Positions 45,240 to 57,818 of a stretch of 64,000 bases of DNA are shown here, one piece after another. The first letter of the stretch is position 1. Each line of letters opens with the position of its first letter. Where the stretch lies: positions 108,894 to 172,893 of the forward strand of contig NADL03000707.1 of the NCBI GenBank assembly GCA_002205965.3. The letters run 5' to 3'. The notes beneath the pieces are model-generated. The model worked only from the letters and a program-made list of their open reading frames with translations, was not told the DNA's origin and ran no database searches. Source of the DNA: Kappaphycus alvarezii (lineage: Eukaryota; Rhodophyta; Florideophyceae; Gigartinales; Solieriaceae). A program made the translations under genes and the position numbers.

Positions 45240-48200
45240 CACCAGCAACAGTCTACCGGAAAGTCGATAGGATGCCATCCAGCAGACAAGCAGCGTTAGA
45301 AGTTACTGCGGACGCCGAGTGTTGCTGTAGAAGAAAACTTTGAACCTTCGAAACCCGTTCCATTGCGGGGCTGTCAACGGTTCTCGCAAGCTCCGTGGCC
45401 ACTGAAAACGCCTCTGGATGCCATCCGCCAAGAGTAGAGACTGGAACAGGAACCAGCCTGCTTCTCTCCGAGGAAAGGTTTGGGTGTTTTACTCTTGGAA
45501 GATGGATCCGATCTATCCTATGGTTTTCCAGACAACCACAATCGACTCAAAAAGGATATACCGACACAGTAATGGGGAAGGAACTACGCTCCCTAAAAAG
45601 CTACCTTCAGGCCAGCCATCAAGCAGACTGCATTGGACATGACGGCTGCTGCAGCATGCCTTTGCATCAAAACCCCCTGAATCTTTCCGTACGTCTCCAA
45701 TGCCCTCATGGCCACGTTCCCTGCCAAGTCATTTAGCACTGCACATGCACCCGGGTGCCACCCTCCAAGAGTAGAGATTGACACAGGCAGGAGCCTATCT
45801 CTGGTGGAGGTCGCGATAAAAGATTGATATCTTCTCTGCTGTGCATTTCGCGCCGCATTCAGAGAGGACATCGGGTTGAAGGCCCTCACTCTCCTGTTGG
45901 AGAGAGTGAGGGGATTCACGAAGGTAACATCAAAAAAGTAGGTCCCTCCGCTGCTTCCCATTGCCTGGATGTCAGGTCTCGTGCGGTGGAGACCATGGCG
46001 TGGCTCTACGACAGGATGACGAGTAGCTCTTGCGAGGTCTTTTGCGAGAAGGTTTACTTGGGGATCATGTCTATTGATCCTGTGGGCTCCATGCAAGCAG
46101 TGCATGAGATGATCGCCATGGACATCGACTGTTTCCGGTAATTCCGCAATAAAGCCTTGGTATTTCCGCCGCTTTCCACACTAGCTGCATTGAGACTGGT
46201 CATCGGGTTGAAAATCCAGACTCTGGAATGGAGGGAGCGAGTGTATTGACGATTGTTATGTCGAAATAGTCAGTTGCACTTGCGGCACCCATGGCTCTGA
46301 TGTCCGGTCTTGTCCGGTGTTGAAGATGCACACGCAGCTCGATGAACGGGAGCCGAGCTGCCGGTCCAAGATCATTGCCTAGCAAAGCAACCTGGTTGTT
46401 GCGGCGATTGTTGCGCTGGCATCCATAATGACAGTGCAGCAAGTGGTCCCCATGAATGTCTAATGTCCCAGGGCACCCAGGCTTCGGACAAGGAGTGTCG
46501 GGGGCGGAAAACGGAGTTTGGCAGAAGTACTGCAGCCGCACCGAGAAACCCCTGCTACTGACGTGTGTCCTCAACCCCGCGCAAGGCGCACAGAGGACCC
46601 ATCCTTAGCTCCAGGTAGTGGCATGGAGGCGCGGAAAGCACGGGTACGGGCATTTCCAGGCGGTAACTCTTCTTGCGCCGCTGCGTGGACTGCGTCCATA
46701 AGCTTCTTCTTTGGTGGTGGGTTGTTTGAGCTGAAGTTGCTAAACGGAAGTCTATCCGAAGATCGACAGGACGCATTGCATATGTCAAAAGCTTCGAGGG
46801 CGTTATCGTATTGGGACAGGTCTTTAGTGGAAGCCGGTAAGAATTTGGAGCACATCTTGTTCGAGGCGGCACTGGACGCAAGGAATGAGCAGCGTCGACG
46901 TCTTTCGCTGACGTCAAGCCAATTCCCAAAGCCGGCTTATGGTCCTGAATCCGCTTGATGGGCAGTTGTAGTTCCTTAAATATGGTACTTACTATCGAGC
47001 GATCCATTTCCCAACTTTCGGACACTGTTTTCGAGTAGGCCGTCAAAATACTCGGTCCCTTTCCTTGTACAGGAAGGCGGAACGACTCAAAGAAGTTACC
47101 CCAACTTGCAGACCCGAAAACAGTTTCGGAGTAATTGGAACAAAACTTGCGAGTCTTCTAGCTCCATGATGGCATTGATAAGAGGTTCGAGGTTGTGGAC
47201 ATGGTCCAGGATATACTTTTCCATGGGACGCCTTAGAACCTACTGGAGCGTTAAAGATGAAATCCCCTTCGCAGTATTTCTGCAACATGTCGGGGGGGCA
47301 GGCTGCTTGGACTGATGCGACGGGGGCTGTGAGGCACCAGATCTTGTATTTCAAGATGGCGAGATGAAGCCCAAGACTTTTGGCTTCCGGGGAGGACAAA
47401 ACCTTGATTGCCTTGAGTAGTGCGGTGTGTTTGGCTGTAATATAAGCATCATCACGGTACCACAAAGTTCCGAAAGCAAAGTTTCCAGTATTTGGCCTCT
47501 TCGGGGAATGAAGATAACAACAGTACAATTTTTATAGCGAAAGGATGGAGGACTAGGGCAAAAAGCAAGCCGCTGAGCTGGTCTCCTTGCAGAGTTCCCA
47601 CGACACTCCGTATCGTCTCGAATTCAGTCCATAGGAACGCTGGATCGTTGTTGTAGTAGTACAACATCCAGAATAGCAACTGCGAAAAAAGAATCTTGAC
47701 GGCCTTGAAAAAGACTGCACCGCTGCAGAGGTTGAAGGCTTTCCTTAGGACCTCCGATAGAAGAGCATAGTCGGAACTAGTGCCGAATTTGTTCACAAAG
47801 CGACGAACTCTATGAACCGCGGTGTCAGTTCCTGGTTTTGTGGCAATACAGACTTGCAGTGGCTGAAAAGTAGCGTGCTGCTTTGTCATTGACTCGAGTT
47901 GCGAGGCAGCTGCTCAACAGTCTTCTTAAAGTTTCCCCTACAGCAATGGGGCGCGGGGTCAAGTCTTTCTTGGCGAGTGGCGCCAGTGTGGCGCCAGCAA
48001 CCCAGGACGCGAGCGTTACGAGAGCTTTCCCAGAGACCAATACGCTCACGATTTCTGTGAGGGAATCCAGGAATGCCCCCTGGGAGGAAGATGTAGGGGC
48101 CCTTAATATCTCTTCAACGTGACAGGGGCGAAGGCCAGGTCCGCCAGGGGCTGAACCCGGGTTGAAAGAACGAACAGCTCGCAGTACTTCGTCCTTCGTG

Positions 48201-48820
48201 ATCGGTGTGATTTTTGTGGGGTCTATGGAGGGTACGAAGTGTTCCTCATCGTCTCCTGGAGCTTGGGGATGCTCTGCGCGAAGGGCGTCGGACACAGGGT
48301 TTTCTTTGTCGGAAGGACACCTAATGAACCTAGGGCCTGTGCCGCTTTGCCATAGGCACCTTCTCTGGTGAGTCTCATGGCCCGGCGGAGGTTGGCCTGT
48401 TTCTGGTCTCGGGGCTTTGGGGTCGTATTAGCTCTGAAGGTTGCAAGTTCAAGAGCTTTTTGTCACAGCGTTTGGAATTGCCCTGCGTTCCATAGTTCAA
48501 GCCGTTCCCTCATTTTGTCGCTGCTGGATTGGGCCTCATTTGAACCAGGATTTCTTGAGGGAGCTGACGTGCTGGAGAGCATCACCGAAAGAAAGAAGAA
48601 CACTTTTGAGCACTTCACTGCGGCGTCGGTGTGCTCTTGTACACACGCCCGCGATACTTCGCGCATGGCAATTGCCAGCGATTCACTTAGGACGGATCGG
48701 AAGCGTCTGGGTATGTGTGACAGCATTGGAATGTAAGTTGTGAATATTTCTTCGGGACTGGGTAAAGTCTGCTCATGGAGTGGAGCTACTTTTTCCAGTG
48801 TCGGCTGTTGTTCCAAGGCT
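45240..48820 (-). mobile_element. Non-LTR retroelement family A, copy A3 (longest, frameshifted, with nested A3b)
   Basis: Nearly all of ORF2 is present on minus. 48816-48463 is the N-terminal domain (LPSPEEIFTTYIPML, comparable to family B LPTPEEVLRTPYREA). 48295-47825 is RT start (SFNPGSAPGGPGLRPCHVEE; RPIAVGETLRRLL). 47889-47452 has GTDTAVHRVRRFV and motif B GTLQGDQLSGLLFAL. 47528-47043 has the intact catalytic box YRDDAYI and FIFNAPVGS. 46574-46200 has the finger (CPKPGCPGTLDIHGDHLLHC) and RLE (RTRPDIRAMG...DYFDITIVN). The C-terminus resumes at 45468 (LVPVPVSTLGGWHPEAFSVA), after the nested copy. At least five frameshifts. No ORF1 is visible upstream. Confidence 0.85.
45471..46130 (-). 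mobile_element. Family A copy A3b nested inside A3
   Basis: Its 5' end is truncated in the finger (DVHGDHLMHCLHGAHRINRH) and it runs through RLE (HRTRPDIQAMG...YFFDVTFVN), C-terminus (46105-45593 ORF, 170 codons, open) and the full 3' tail ending at cctttcctc (45471). Host element A3 is interrupted at LNAASVESGGNTKALLRNYR (46140) and resumes at 45468. Only a 4-bp cgga resemblance flanks it, so the target duplication is not secure. It shows family A was active after A3 inserted. Confidence 0.8.
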
Positions 48821-48829
48821 TTCTGTGCT

Positions 48830-49825
48830 ATTCTCGTAATGCACGGAGGTGGATTGTCTGAAACTGGTCATGCATCTAGAACCGGAGATGCACTGGGATC
48901 TTTGACCAGCAACTGTGACATGTGTAAAGATACATATGCAGGTTTCGGCCTCGTGTCTACGGAGTACTTAGGGCAGCGGGCATAAAAGAAGGAAAGAGGC
49001 CTTGAGGGTCGTGGCTTTACACGGGGTGTAAATGGGTTTGTTTACTGCAAATGGCACGAGCTCTGGGGGTTCTATACACTTGTCTTCTGACCACATCTTC
49101 CATGCATTAAAATAACCCAAAAATTTCCCCTCCTGTCTTCTGCCGCGGCCGTTAGGTCTAAAGCACCATGCTTGTTCTCTGGTATTGACCCGGCCCTGTA
49201 AAGAAAGTTATTTATTGTTACCCAGTGACGATTTGTCCCGCGCAACGCACCTCCAACAGCGTGGCTACAACCGATCACAATTTCCATACATTAAATAACC
49301 CAAAATTTCCTCTGTCTTCAAATCGTGTGGTAGGATTTACAGTGCAAATATCATTTAAGTTGACTGGGTTGCAGCCATCCTATCTACTATAGTAAACGAA
49401 CCCCCGTGTTCCCCCAGTACAAATAGCAAAGCATTTCCACCAACCAAAAGTAACCACCTGTCTAGAGGGTGGCAAGAAGAATCCCATTTGGTGGATGCCA
49501 TTTTCGCCTCAGGGTAAGTTTCCACTTCGGCCACTGCAGACAGCTGGCATCGCACATTTAGCCTGATACTCGCGAAGATGATTTTGAGGAGATCAATGGC
49601 TCTACTGCTATCTAGAGCTTTGAATCTGACCCCGGTTCTGAGCTACCCGTACTGATGTGGTTCCACAATCTAAATACTCATTGAAGTAACGTTCCTCAGC
49701 TAGCGGCCTTCTTCAGATCTGATTCGAGCGTTTGATTTACAGTTAAAGCTCGTTGTGTCGCACAAATTATTTCCGGATTTAGTACTGTAATTTGCGCCCA
49801 TTGACAATACAGCATAAACTATAAT
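48830..49825. other. Non-coding interval with short dispersed repeats
   Basis: No gene seen. Two imperfect direct repeats of about 42 bp lie at 49085-49130 and 49281-49320 (shared core cattaaa-taacccaaaa). A ~35-bp stretch at 49358-49390 (gttgactgggttgcag) resembles 2850-2880, between A1 and A2. Confidence 0.5.
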
Positions 49826-49829
49826 CTTG

Positions 49830-50144
49830 TCCCGCAGTTGAAAACTCAAACGCTTTTTGAGGGCCTATGATATATTCGATTGAAGACATACGAGGGCCAC
49901 AGTAGCATGGGGCCTTCCTTTTCTATCCTCGCATTTTACTCTTTATTCAAAAACAATGAATTCATCTGAAACTTTCGGAACCTCACGCGTTGCCTGCTAG
50001 TGCGGTTTCTTCAACTCGATACTGTGATACTGGACAGTGCACAATCAATTTCTCGTTCCAATAGCCTGATTCTGCCTCTCACGACATGCTTTCGTCTGTT
50101 TCCCCCCCTCTAGTTGACCACGCAGACGGATGGCAAGTCGAAAC
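49830..50144. repeat. Family E 3' flank, copy at E1
   Basis: Matches 20545-20845 (see there). Holds cttgtcccgcagttg, acatacgagggccacagtagcatgg and gttgaccacgcagacggatggc just after the gene end. Confidence 0.8.
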
Positions 50145-51167
50145 TCAAATCCACTCTGTATCAAAATTCCAATCAATAGATCTAGTATTGCGCCGCCTGT
50201 GGTAGAACATCTCTGCAAGACATTCTTCGCTCATCATTTTCTCCATCTCGTCCTCATGAAATAGCAAGCATTCGTTTCCAACACTGTATTCCATTTGGGG
50301 AAGATTTTCGGGTCCCAGATGCTTCTTCCCACTTTGCCACAATGAATCAGACCTATCCTGCAATTGCAGGTTCTCTTTTTCGAGCTCCCGCTCAGATGAA
50401 AGATGAACTTCGTCAGATTGTAGAGGTCGCTTAGTATCTTGCCATGAGTGTACAAAGAGCCTCTGCACACTCTTAGTGTGCTCGTGAACCTCTTCATTGT
50501 TAAGCTCCATATCCTTGAATATGTCCTCCAAGCCTTCTTGAAAGTAAAGGAATTTCGTGCCCAGAGTGACCTTAGATGTTGAGAAGCAGCTGTTTGTGTC
50601 TCTCGTAGTATAGTCCAAACTTGAGGAGCATTGCATTACGTCACGGTCCTCTCCGTGCTCTTGCGGTAAAGGCTTCGGAGCAGTGGCTACACAAGCTTGA
50701 GAGAGGCTTTCAAATTCGTCTTTCTCGGTAGAAACTGGTCGAAGTGAATCGGAATTCTTCTGTAATTGCCAGTCCTCTTTTTCAAGACCTCGCTCTGATG
50801 TAAGATGAACTTCATCACATTGCATGGGTTTCTCATTGTCCTTCCATGAGTCTATAAATTGCCTCTCAAGACACATAATGTGCTCGTGAACCTCCACAAT
50901 GCCAAGATCGATATCCGTGAGTATATCCTCCATTCCCGCCTGAAAGTAGGCAAATTTCATGCCCAACTTTCGTTCATTTCTTAAGAAGCAGCAGCTTTTT
51001 TCACTGATGGCACTTTCCAATGTCGAGGTGCTTTGCCTTGGACCACGGTCGTTTCTGTGCTCTTGCGGTAAAGTCTTCGGATCAGTCGCTCTACAATCTT
51101 GAGGAAGTTCTTCGTATTCGTTCTTCTCCACAAAAACAGATGGCGATTGACCCAGTGGAAAAAACAT
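50145..51167 (-). CDS. Family E internally repetitive 340-aa protein, E1 (whole)
   Basis: Open for 340 codons. The ATG at 51165-51167 is chosen because in-frame TAG and TGA lie just upstream. Two tandem units of about 125-130 residues are visible: unit 1 (aa 11-136) and unit 2 (aa 145-270). Each has EK-E-E-L, PKTLPQEHRND/PKPLPQEHGED, KFAYFQAGMEDI/KFLYFQEGLEDI, VHEHIMCLERQF/VHEHTKSVQRLF, DEVHLTSERGLEKE/DEVHLSSERELEKE. A unique tail follows (FHEDEMEKMMSEECLAEMFY, RRRNTRS). It is acidic, with predicted helices, no signal peptide and no membrane segment. I do not recognise the family. With E2, E3 and the duplicate at 1-746, at least four copies lie in this window, and E1 and E2 share 300 bp of 3' flank. 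Confidence 0.6.
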   Translation of the reverse strand: MFFPLGQSPSVFVEKNEYEELPQDCRATDPKTLPQEHRNDRGPRQSTSTLESAISEKSCCFLRNERKLGMKFAYFQAGMEDILTDIDLGIVEVHEHIMCLERQFIDSWKDNEKPMQCDEVHLTSERGLEKEDWQLQKNSDSLRPVSTEKDEFESLSQACVATAPKPLPQEHGEDRDVMQCSSSLDYTTRDTNSCFSTSKVTLGTKFLYFQEGLEDIFKDMELNNEEVHEHTKSVQRLFVHSWQDTKRPLQSDEVHLSSERELEKENLQLQDRSDSLWQSGKKHLGPENLPQMEYSVGNECLLFHEDEMEKMMSEECLAEMFYHRRRNTRSIDWNFDTEWI

Positions 51168-51489
51168 TGATCGCCCTCAAACTTGCTAGCACAATGTATC
51201 TCTGAACCGCTGACGTGGGCTTGAAGAGTTCCACTTTTGTTCTCCATGAAAGGTTCAGTCATGTCTAACTGAGTAAAGTGTTTTCTGATCGCACCAGCGA
51301 TCAATCGAGCTTTGTTACTTTTCAATTTGGGTTACCATACGGAATGTACTGTACCAATCATTTTTTGTACCCCTCCAGGAACCGAATTTAGACTTGATCT
51401 TACTGTAATGATCAGTGAGCTCATTTGCTTGGAATTTGATATCGCACTTCATTCGATTATTATTGCACTGCCATAATACAGTATTACTG

Positions 51490-53159
51490 GAACCGACGCA
51501 GTTGTGCATGGCGTTCGACAGGTTCAAAAGTTTGGAACGGAATCGGCATACGGGTTGCTGACGGTAGACTTGAAAAATTCGTTTAATCTGTGCAGTTGTG
51601 CTTCTTTCTTGGAAGGTATCAGGACCCTCCTCCCGGAATTACTTCCGTGGGTCTCGTACTTCTATGCTCTCGAGCCAGCATATCTGTGGACTGGTCGCCA
51701 CACTATCAGAAGCATGCAAGGGACGCAAAAAAGGACAACCTAGGCGGTCTCCTCTTCGACTTGCTTCTGCACCTCGTTATACTCAAGATCCAAGAACTCC
51801 TAAGTACTCAAGACGAGGAAGACGAATAAAGAGTTGAATAAATCCTCCAACTCTAGTACCATGGCGACGGGTACATCATCCCGCTCCACAATCAGCTCCG
51901 TCACGCAGTTGAAATCCTCTCGTCTCTTAGCGCCACCACCAGGTTCGCATCTCTCTTTGCCAAAATGCAAAGTTTGCTGGCAGAAGGCCCCACCCGAATG
52001 CGTGCAGCGCCTCTATCCAAAGGTCTTCAAACAAGAATATAGTGAGAGCACATTCGTTCTCAACGCTCCAGTCGACGCAGAGGCCCTCACTAAGAGAAAT
52101 CTAGCTACCCAGGTTCAGTCCCTCGAACCGCTCCTTGAGGCTATCATCGACTTCGAGGTCATGCAAATAGCGCTCCAGTTGCTCCAGAATTGCTTTGGAG
52201 AATGCAAAATCGGCTACCTCCTGCGCGTAGTTCCGCGATTATCGACCGCCGAGGTTGCCGCTTTCCTCGACGATATGATGAAGCGCTGCGTCCGCACACT
52301 GGCAGGGGGAGTCCTTGACTCAGAGGTATTCCGTGACCTCCAACTTCCAGTGAAATCAATGGATGCGAAGCGGGCCCTAACTTGGGATCTGACTCACTTC
52401 CGTCAAGAACATCGCTACAGCCGCCGTCCCCGCCTCTCGCTGGGCTACCATCAGGTTGTGCAGAGTTGTTCTGCCCACTCCTATCAGGAGCTTCGCAACG
52501 TAAAACGACACTTTGGACGCCCATTGGATTTGGTCACTCTCCTGCCTGCATTCAATGGTTCTCCCATTTAGTTCCTTTTGCTCGCGTACCACACTATCGC
52601 AAAAGAAACTAGCAGACGCAATCAATGCAGCATTGCAGGAAAGTATTCCCCTCGGGGACCAAAGAAGGCAGGCATTACGCGTCTCTATGGCCCTCCCAGG
52701 TGTCAAGGAATGGGTGTAATGCACCCCGTCCTCCAGCCTCAAGACCAGTATTGACTCCCGTGAATTCGCGGTGTGCCTCAAATACTTCTTCCGAGTCCGC
52801 TGTTCCCCTCTGACGTGCCGTAACCAGACGAAACTATCCCAAAACCCTGGACTGTTTAGGGGATCATCTCCTCCATTGCAGGCATGGTGGTCACAGAACT
52901 AGGCGGCATGGCCGTCAAGTGGTCCTCTTCCCACAAGACCTGCAGGAAAAGGCCCGCCACACCGCCGTCGAACCGTGGTACGGGGTCCATCGCACGAGGC
53001 CAGACGTCCGGGCGATGGGGATCAATGGAGGTACGGACTTCTTTACGGTCACGTTTGTCAACCCGCCGGCGCCCTCCCACATGAGGGCCTACCCGTTTAA
53101 ACCCCCAACCTTCCTTAATGTGGCGCCTTTGCGAAGCATAAAACATATGAATCTTTTAT
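51490..53159 (+). mobile_element. Family A copy A1, duplicate in large repeat copy 2
   Basis: Same as 1069-2740. A few substitutions (for example ccgtaatt against ccggaatt near 51635) and small changes at 51730 and 51945. The latter fuse frames so that 51834-52571 is a 245-codon ORF. Confidence 0.85.
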
Positions 53160-53316
53160 TGCAACCATACATCTCAATAAAGGCACCCCCCTTTTTTCTC
53201 AATACCATGCAAGTGGAGAACACGGGGACTTCAAAAACTATAACAGATAAGCTTACTTGAAGCCGTACAAATTGACTGGGTTGCAGACAGCCTATCAGCA
53301 AATCTGGCTGATACTA

Positions 53317-56056
53317 GTCCCCAGGTAGAATACTTTCCTGCACTGGTGCATGGATCGCGTCGGTGAGTTTCTTTTGCGATGGTGTGGTACGCGGGCAAAA
53401 GGAACTAAATGGGAGAACCATTGAATGCAGGCAGGAGAGTGACCAAATCCAATGGGCGTCCAAAGTGTCGTTTTACGTTGCGAAGCTCCTGATAGGAGTG
53501 GGCAGAACAACTCTGCACAACCTGATGGTAGCCCAGCGAGAGGCGGGGACGGCGGCTGTACCGATGTTCTTAATGGAAGTGAGTCAGATCCCAAGTTAGG
53601 GCCCGCTTCGCATCCATTGATTTCACTGGAAGTTGGAGTTCACGGAATACCTCTGAGTCAAGGACTCCCCCTGCCAGTGTGCGGACGCAGCGCTTCATCA
53701 TACGTGATGTGCGCAAGTTCGCACACGAAAAAATCTAGATGAGGACCATCATTGTATACAGTATTGGAACTGGGAAGATATTTTTACAGTTTTTGAATTT
53801 GCAAGATATTTTTAATTTGGGTGAGTGTGGCAAATTCATCGGTTGATTTTTATTTTAGGACACGCTGTCATAGTGGATGTCAGTACAGTTCTAGGTTGTG
53901 GGTAATACTACGAGTGACTCTGAAAGGTCTATATAATGGCCACATCAATTCCCACCCCTGGCCGATGGGTGGCTGGCATGGGTATGGCACCTAGATATTT
54001 ACCTTGAGGGAATATCTTCTAATGGTCTCTCTGGTTCACACGATTCCCGTGAATGCGTTTTATGGTATTTACTATGTTTGATTGAGACTTTAGGATTAGC
54101 CGAAAAGTCTATATAAGCTGAGTAAAGTGCTTCCTCCTTGAGAGGTCAAGCAAGTTGGCAGACAACTTCAAGCCAAGTACAGAGTAGTAGGAAGTTGAGA
54201 GTCAACTTCAGACCCAAGAAAATTTTTCTTACGCTAGTCGCAGAGCGTCGGTGGCACACCCTGCCCCTTTTATACTTGCTTGTAGCTTCCTCAACTCTCT
54301 TCTATATACACTCTCTTTTGTTCGTTCAACAATACCACAGTAGCACTTTTGTCGCTCGCAACACCTCCTTCTCAGGGTAATTGGTTCCCAGGATCTCTTC
54401 CCCCGCCGATTTACCCATATCGATATCGTCGAGGAAAGCGGTGCCCTCGGCGGTCGATAATCGCGGAACTATGCGCAGGAGGTAGCCGATTTTGCATTCT
54501 ATAAAGCAATTCTGGAGCAACTGGAGCGCTATTTGCATGACCTCGAAGTCGATCATAGCCGCAAGGAGCGGTTCGAGGGACTGAACCTGGGTAGCTAGAT
54601 TTCTCTTAGTGAGGGCCTCTGCGTCGACTGGAGCGTTGAGAACGAACGTGCTCTCACTATATTCTTGTTTGAAGACCTTTGGATAGAGGCGCTGCACGCA
54701 TTCGGGTGGGGCCTTCTGCCAGCAAACTTTGCATTTTGGCAAAGAGAGATGCGAACTCCTGGTGGTGGCGTTAAGAGACGAGAGGATTTCAACTGCACGA
54801 CGGAGCTGATTGTGCAGCGGGATGATGTACCCGTCGCCGTGGTACTAGAGCTGGAGGACAATGCGGCCCATTTTTTCATCCTCCTCGTCTTGAGAACTTA
54901 GGATTTCTTGGATCTTGAGTATAACGAGGTGCAGAAGCAAGTCGAAAACGGGACCGCCGAGGTTGTCGTCTTATTGCGTCCCTTGCATGCTTCTGATAGT
55001 GCGGCGACATATCCACAGATATGCTGACTCGAGAGCATAGAAGAATGAGACCTACGGAAGTAATTCAGAGAGGAGGGGCCTAATAACTTCCAAGAAAGCA
55101 GCATGACCGCACAGATTAAACGCATTTTCAAGTCTATCGTCAGCATGCCGTATCCGGAAACCGTTCCAAACTTTTGAACCTGTCGAACGCCATGCATAAC
55201 TGTTTCGGTTCCAGCTCGAGTGGCTCTTCCCATCTGGAGGGGCTGAGGGTATTCAGCTGCCTTCGAGGTAGCCAGCTTCATGAGGCAGCTGCCTACCATT
55301 CTGCGTAGCGTCTCGCCTACAGCGATTGGTGGGTGTGTGATGTCCTTTTTAGTCAACGGCGTAGGGGGCGCGCCGCTACCACGATGCCAGATCTGCGGGA
55401 GCTCTACCTGCGACAGGATGTTTACCACCCTTGTGATTGTAGCAAAGAATATAGACTGTCAAAATGAGGATGCGGCTCGCAAAAGTTCAACTAGATGAGA
55501 TGGTCTAAGGCCAGGACATCCGGCGCAGCATTCAGATTAAAAACCTCTGACAGCTCTAAGGACGTCTTCTTCACAGAAAACAACGTTCCGTTCCCCAGTA
55601 AAGTTGCGGAACAACATGTTTTCTCCTGGAGAAAATTCCCTCGTCCATTTTTGCGGTGGTGTCTGGGGACGTCTGTCGAGCAGGGCATGGACGACGCCAA
55701 GGTTTGGTGGGAAGACAACTAGCAAACCTAAAGCTTGGGCAGCCTTACCATATGTCCCCTCCTTGGCCAGTCTTGCGGCCCGTCCAATGTTCAGCTGTTG
55801 CTGGTAGCTTGCTGTTGTGGCTATCAGTGAGTCAGTAGACAGTGGGATGGCGGCTTCCCAAAGTTCTTGGAACTGCCCTTGGTTCCGTAGTGCTATCCGC
55901 TCCCTCATTTTGTGCGAAAGAGACTTTTGTCGGTTCTCTGGTGGGTCGGAGTGGGAGTGGGACAGAGTCGCGAGCATGACGGCGGGGAACAGGAATGGTT
56001 TGGCAAAAGCCTTCGAAGCGCCCGGCCCTCTACCCTTGCAAGCTTAGACGGCGTCG
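53317..56056 (-). mobile_element. Family A copy A2, duplicate
   Basis: Same as 2898-5640, including the LTR-like insertion (53703-54420). Loss of one C near 55373 changes the ORF boundaries upstream (54898-55428 is 176 codons). Confidence 0.85.
53703..54420. mobile_element. LTR-like insertion in A2, duplicate
   Basis: Same as 3284-4003 with one- to two-base length changes in A/T runs. Confidence 0.45.
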
Positions 56057-56270
56057 TTCATAGCCTCTGCATATGTGTCGGCCAAGTAGCCGCGGAAATT
56101 AGTGGGTACATGCGCCATGACAGGGGTGCAAGTGGTGCAAATTTGTGCCATCTAGTACGCTGTGATAGAGTCAAATATATTTTAAAGATTAAAAGACGAT
56201 AAACTTCCATCCATTACATAACCCCCGTATCGGGAATCAAGACACTAGCACTCCACAGGCTGCTATCTGA

Positions 56271-57376
56271 GTGCTTCACCTCCTTCCTACTCGATTGGTT
56301 TTCCCCTTTCTCCTTCTAGCAGTCCGCCCCCACCACGCATCCCTGGGCACCCTTCGCTTAGCTACACCGGTGCAGGGTCTGAATGTTTGCACCCACGCTG
56401 GCTTCACTTGCTGGTCGAGTCCTCCATTCCCCTTGAAGAAATTAACACCGGGATCTTTGAGCCACACCATAAGCTTTTTAACTGCACCGCTCCTGGTGGT
56501 CTTCCTCATTCGGTACTATCTCTCATCTAGAACACCATTCTCCTATCCTGCCCACTACGGCTGCACAATTTTTGCCCTGTCGTCGTTGGCTCAGTGGTCT
56601 GCCGCATCGTGACGAAAGCTTTACATCCCGCAGCTATCCAGTATACGAGCGGATTCGCCGTCCCATTCAAAAATCGAGAACCGCGCCAAGGTCATCGTGA
56701 ATGACAGGCTCCATGATACGTTCTCTACCTTCCGAACCACTTCTCGAGTCTCAAAAGTTGCAGCCATTCTGGTTGATGTGTACAATGCGTTCATCTGTAC
56801 GAGCCATCACACTATGTTCGATCTCCTCCTCGCCCGTAAGCAGACTCAGCCTCCCTTCATCGACATGCCCTGTTATAGTTTCCGAACACCCGTATCAATC
56901 TCTAAACGGCCACACAACTCGACGTGTAGTGTTCGCGGTGCGTGGCAGGCAGATCCAGCCAGTAAATTTCCCTTCTCCTTAAAATTTATGCCCTTGTCTG
57001 AAGGATCGCGGATACCGCAGACATCCTGCTCAAATAGTTGTTTGCAGATGACAGCATCCGCAGTGGGACATTTGCTGTTTTTCGAGCTTACATGCGGTTG
57101 ATCCAGGGTCACGACCAGCGGTTGGCATATTCCTCAACTTCTGCAAAAAGAATATTCGATAGTCTCCCTACTTCTCCTTCGCCATTTCTTCTCACCTGTG
57201 GAAAGTTCCCTCGACGAATTTAAAGAACATGGCTTTCAACTCCTGGCAGCACCGCTTTGTAATAAAAATTTCGCAGATATTCTCCACTTCACTCACAGCA
57301 ATATTCGCGGTTCAAATGCGAGGCTTGCTGCGGAACCTTCGGCCTTATATGCGGTGTTTGGGATCTGATTAGCAGT
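56271..57376 (+). mobile_element. Family-B-like RT relic D, duplicate
   Basis: Same as 5855-6960. One C fewer near 57110 opens a frame with MFADDSIRSG (57038-57223). Confidence 0.7.
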
Positions 57377-57818
57377 ATGAGGCGACGTGCAGTACAGTAC
57401 AGTACATTATACCTCACATACAGTACGTCCATAACTGTACAGTAGTTACAGATAAGATAAAGAATTACTACCTATGTTAGTACTATTTTATCACAGTATA
57501 CCAATTCTTGAAGTTCCGCTATTTTCAGTCAGCAGCAGCATGATTTGGTAGTCGAGAAGTCAAGTAGCGAATTAATTTGTGTAGAATGAAGACGAACCGG
57601 TCTCAGTTTCTCGTTGAATCCAAAAGAAAGGTTTAGAAAAGTAAATGGTGAATTGATTTGGTTCTTTAATTTTTGAAAAGGGCGTTTCGGCTATCCCCAG
57701 TGTATGCTAGACATGTTAAGGATAATGGATAATGTGACTCATGTGCCGAAATGGCTGGCTCGAAGCCTGTCAGCAGGCATGATGCATTGGACATCACTGA
57801 TACTGCTGCATGCCTCTG

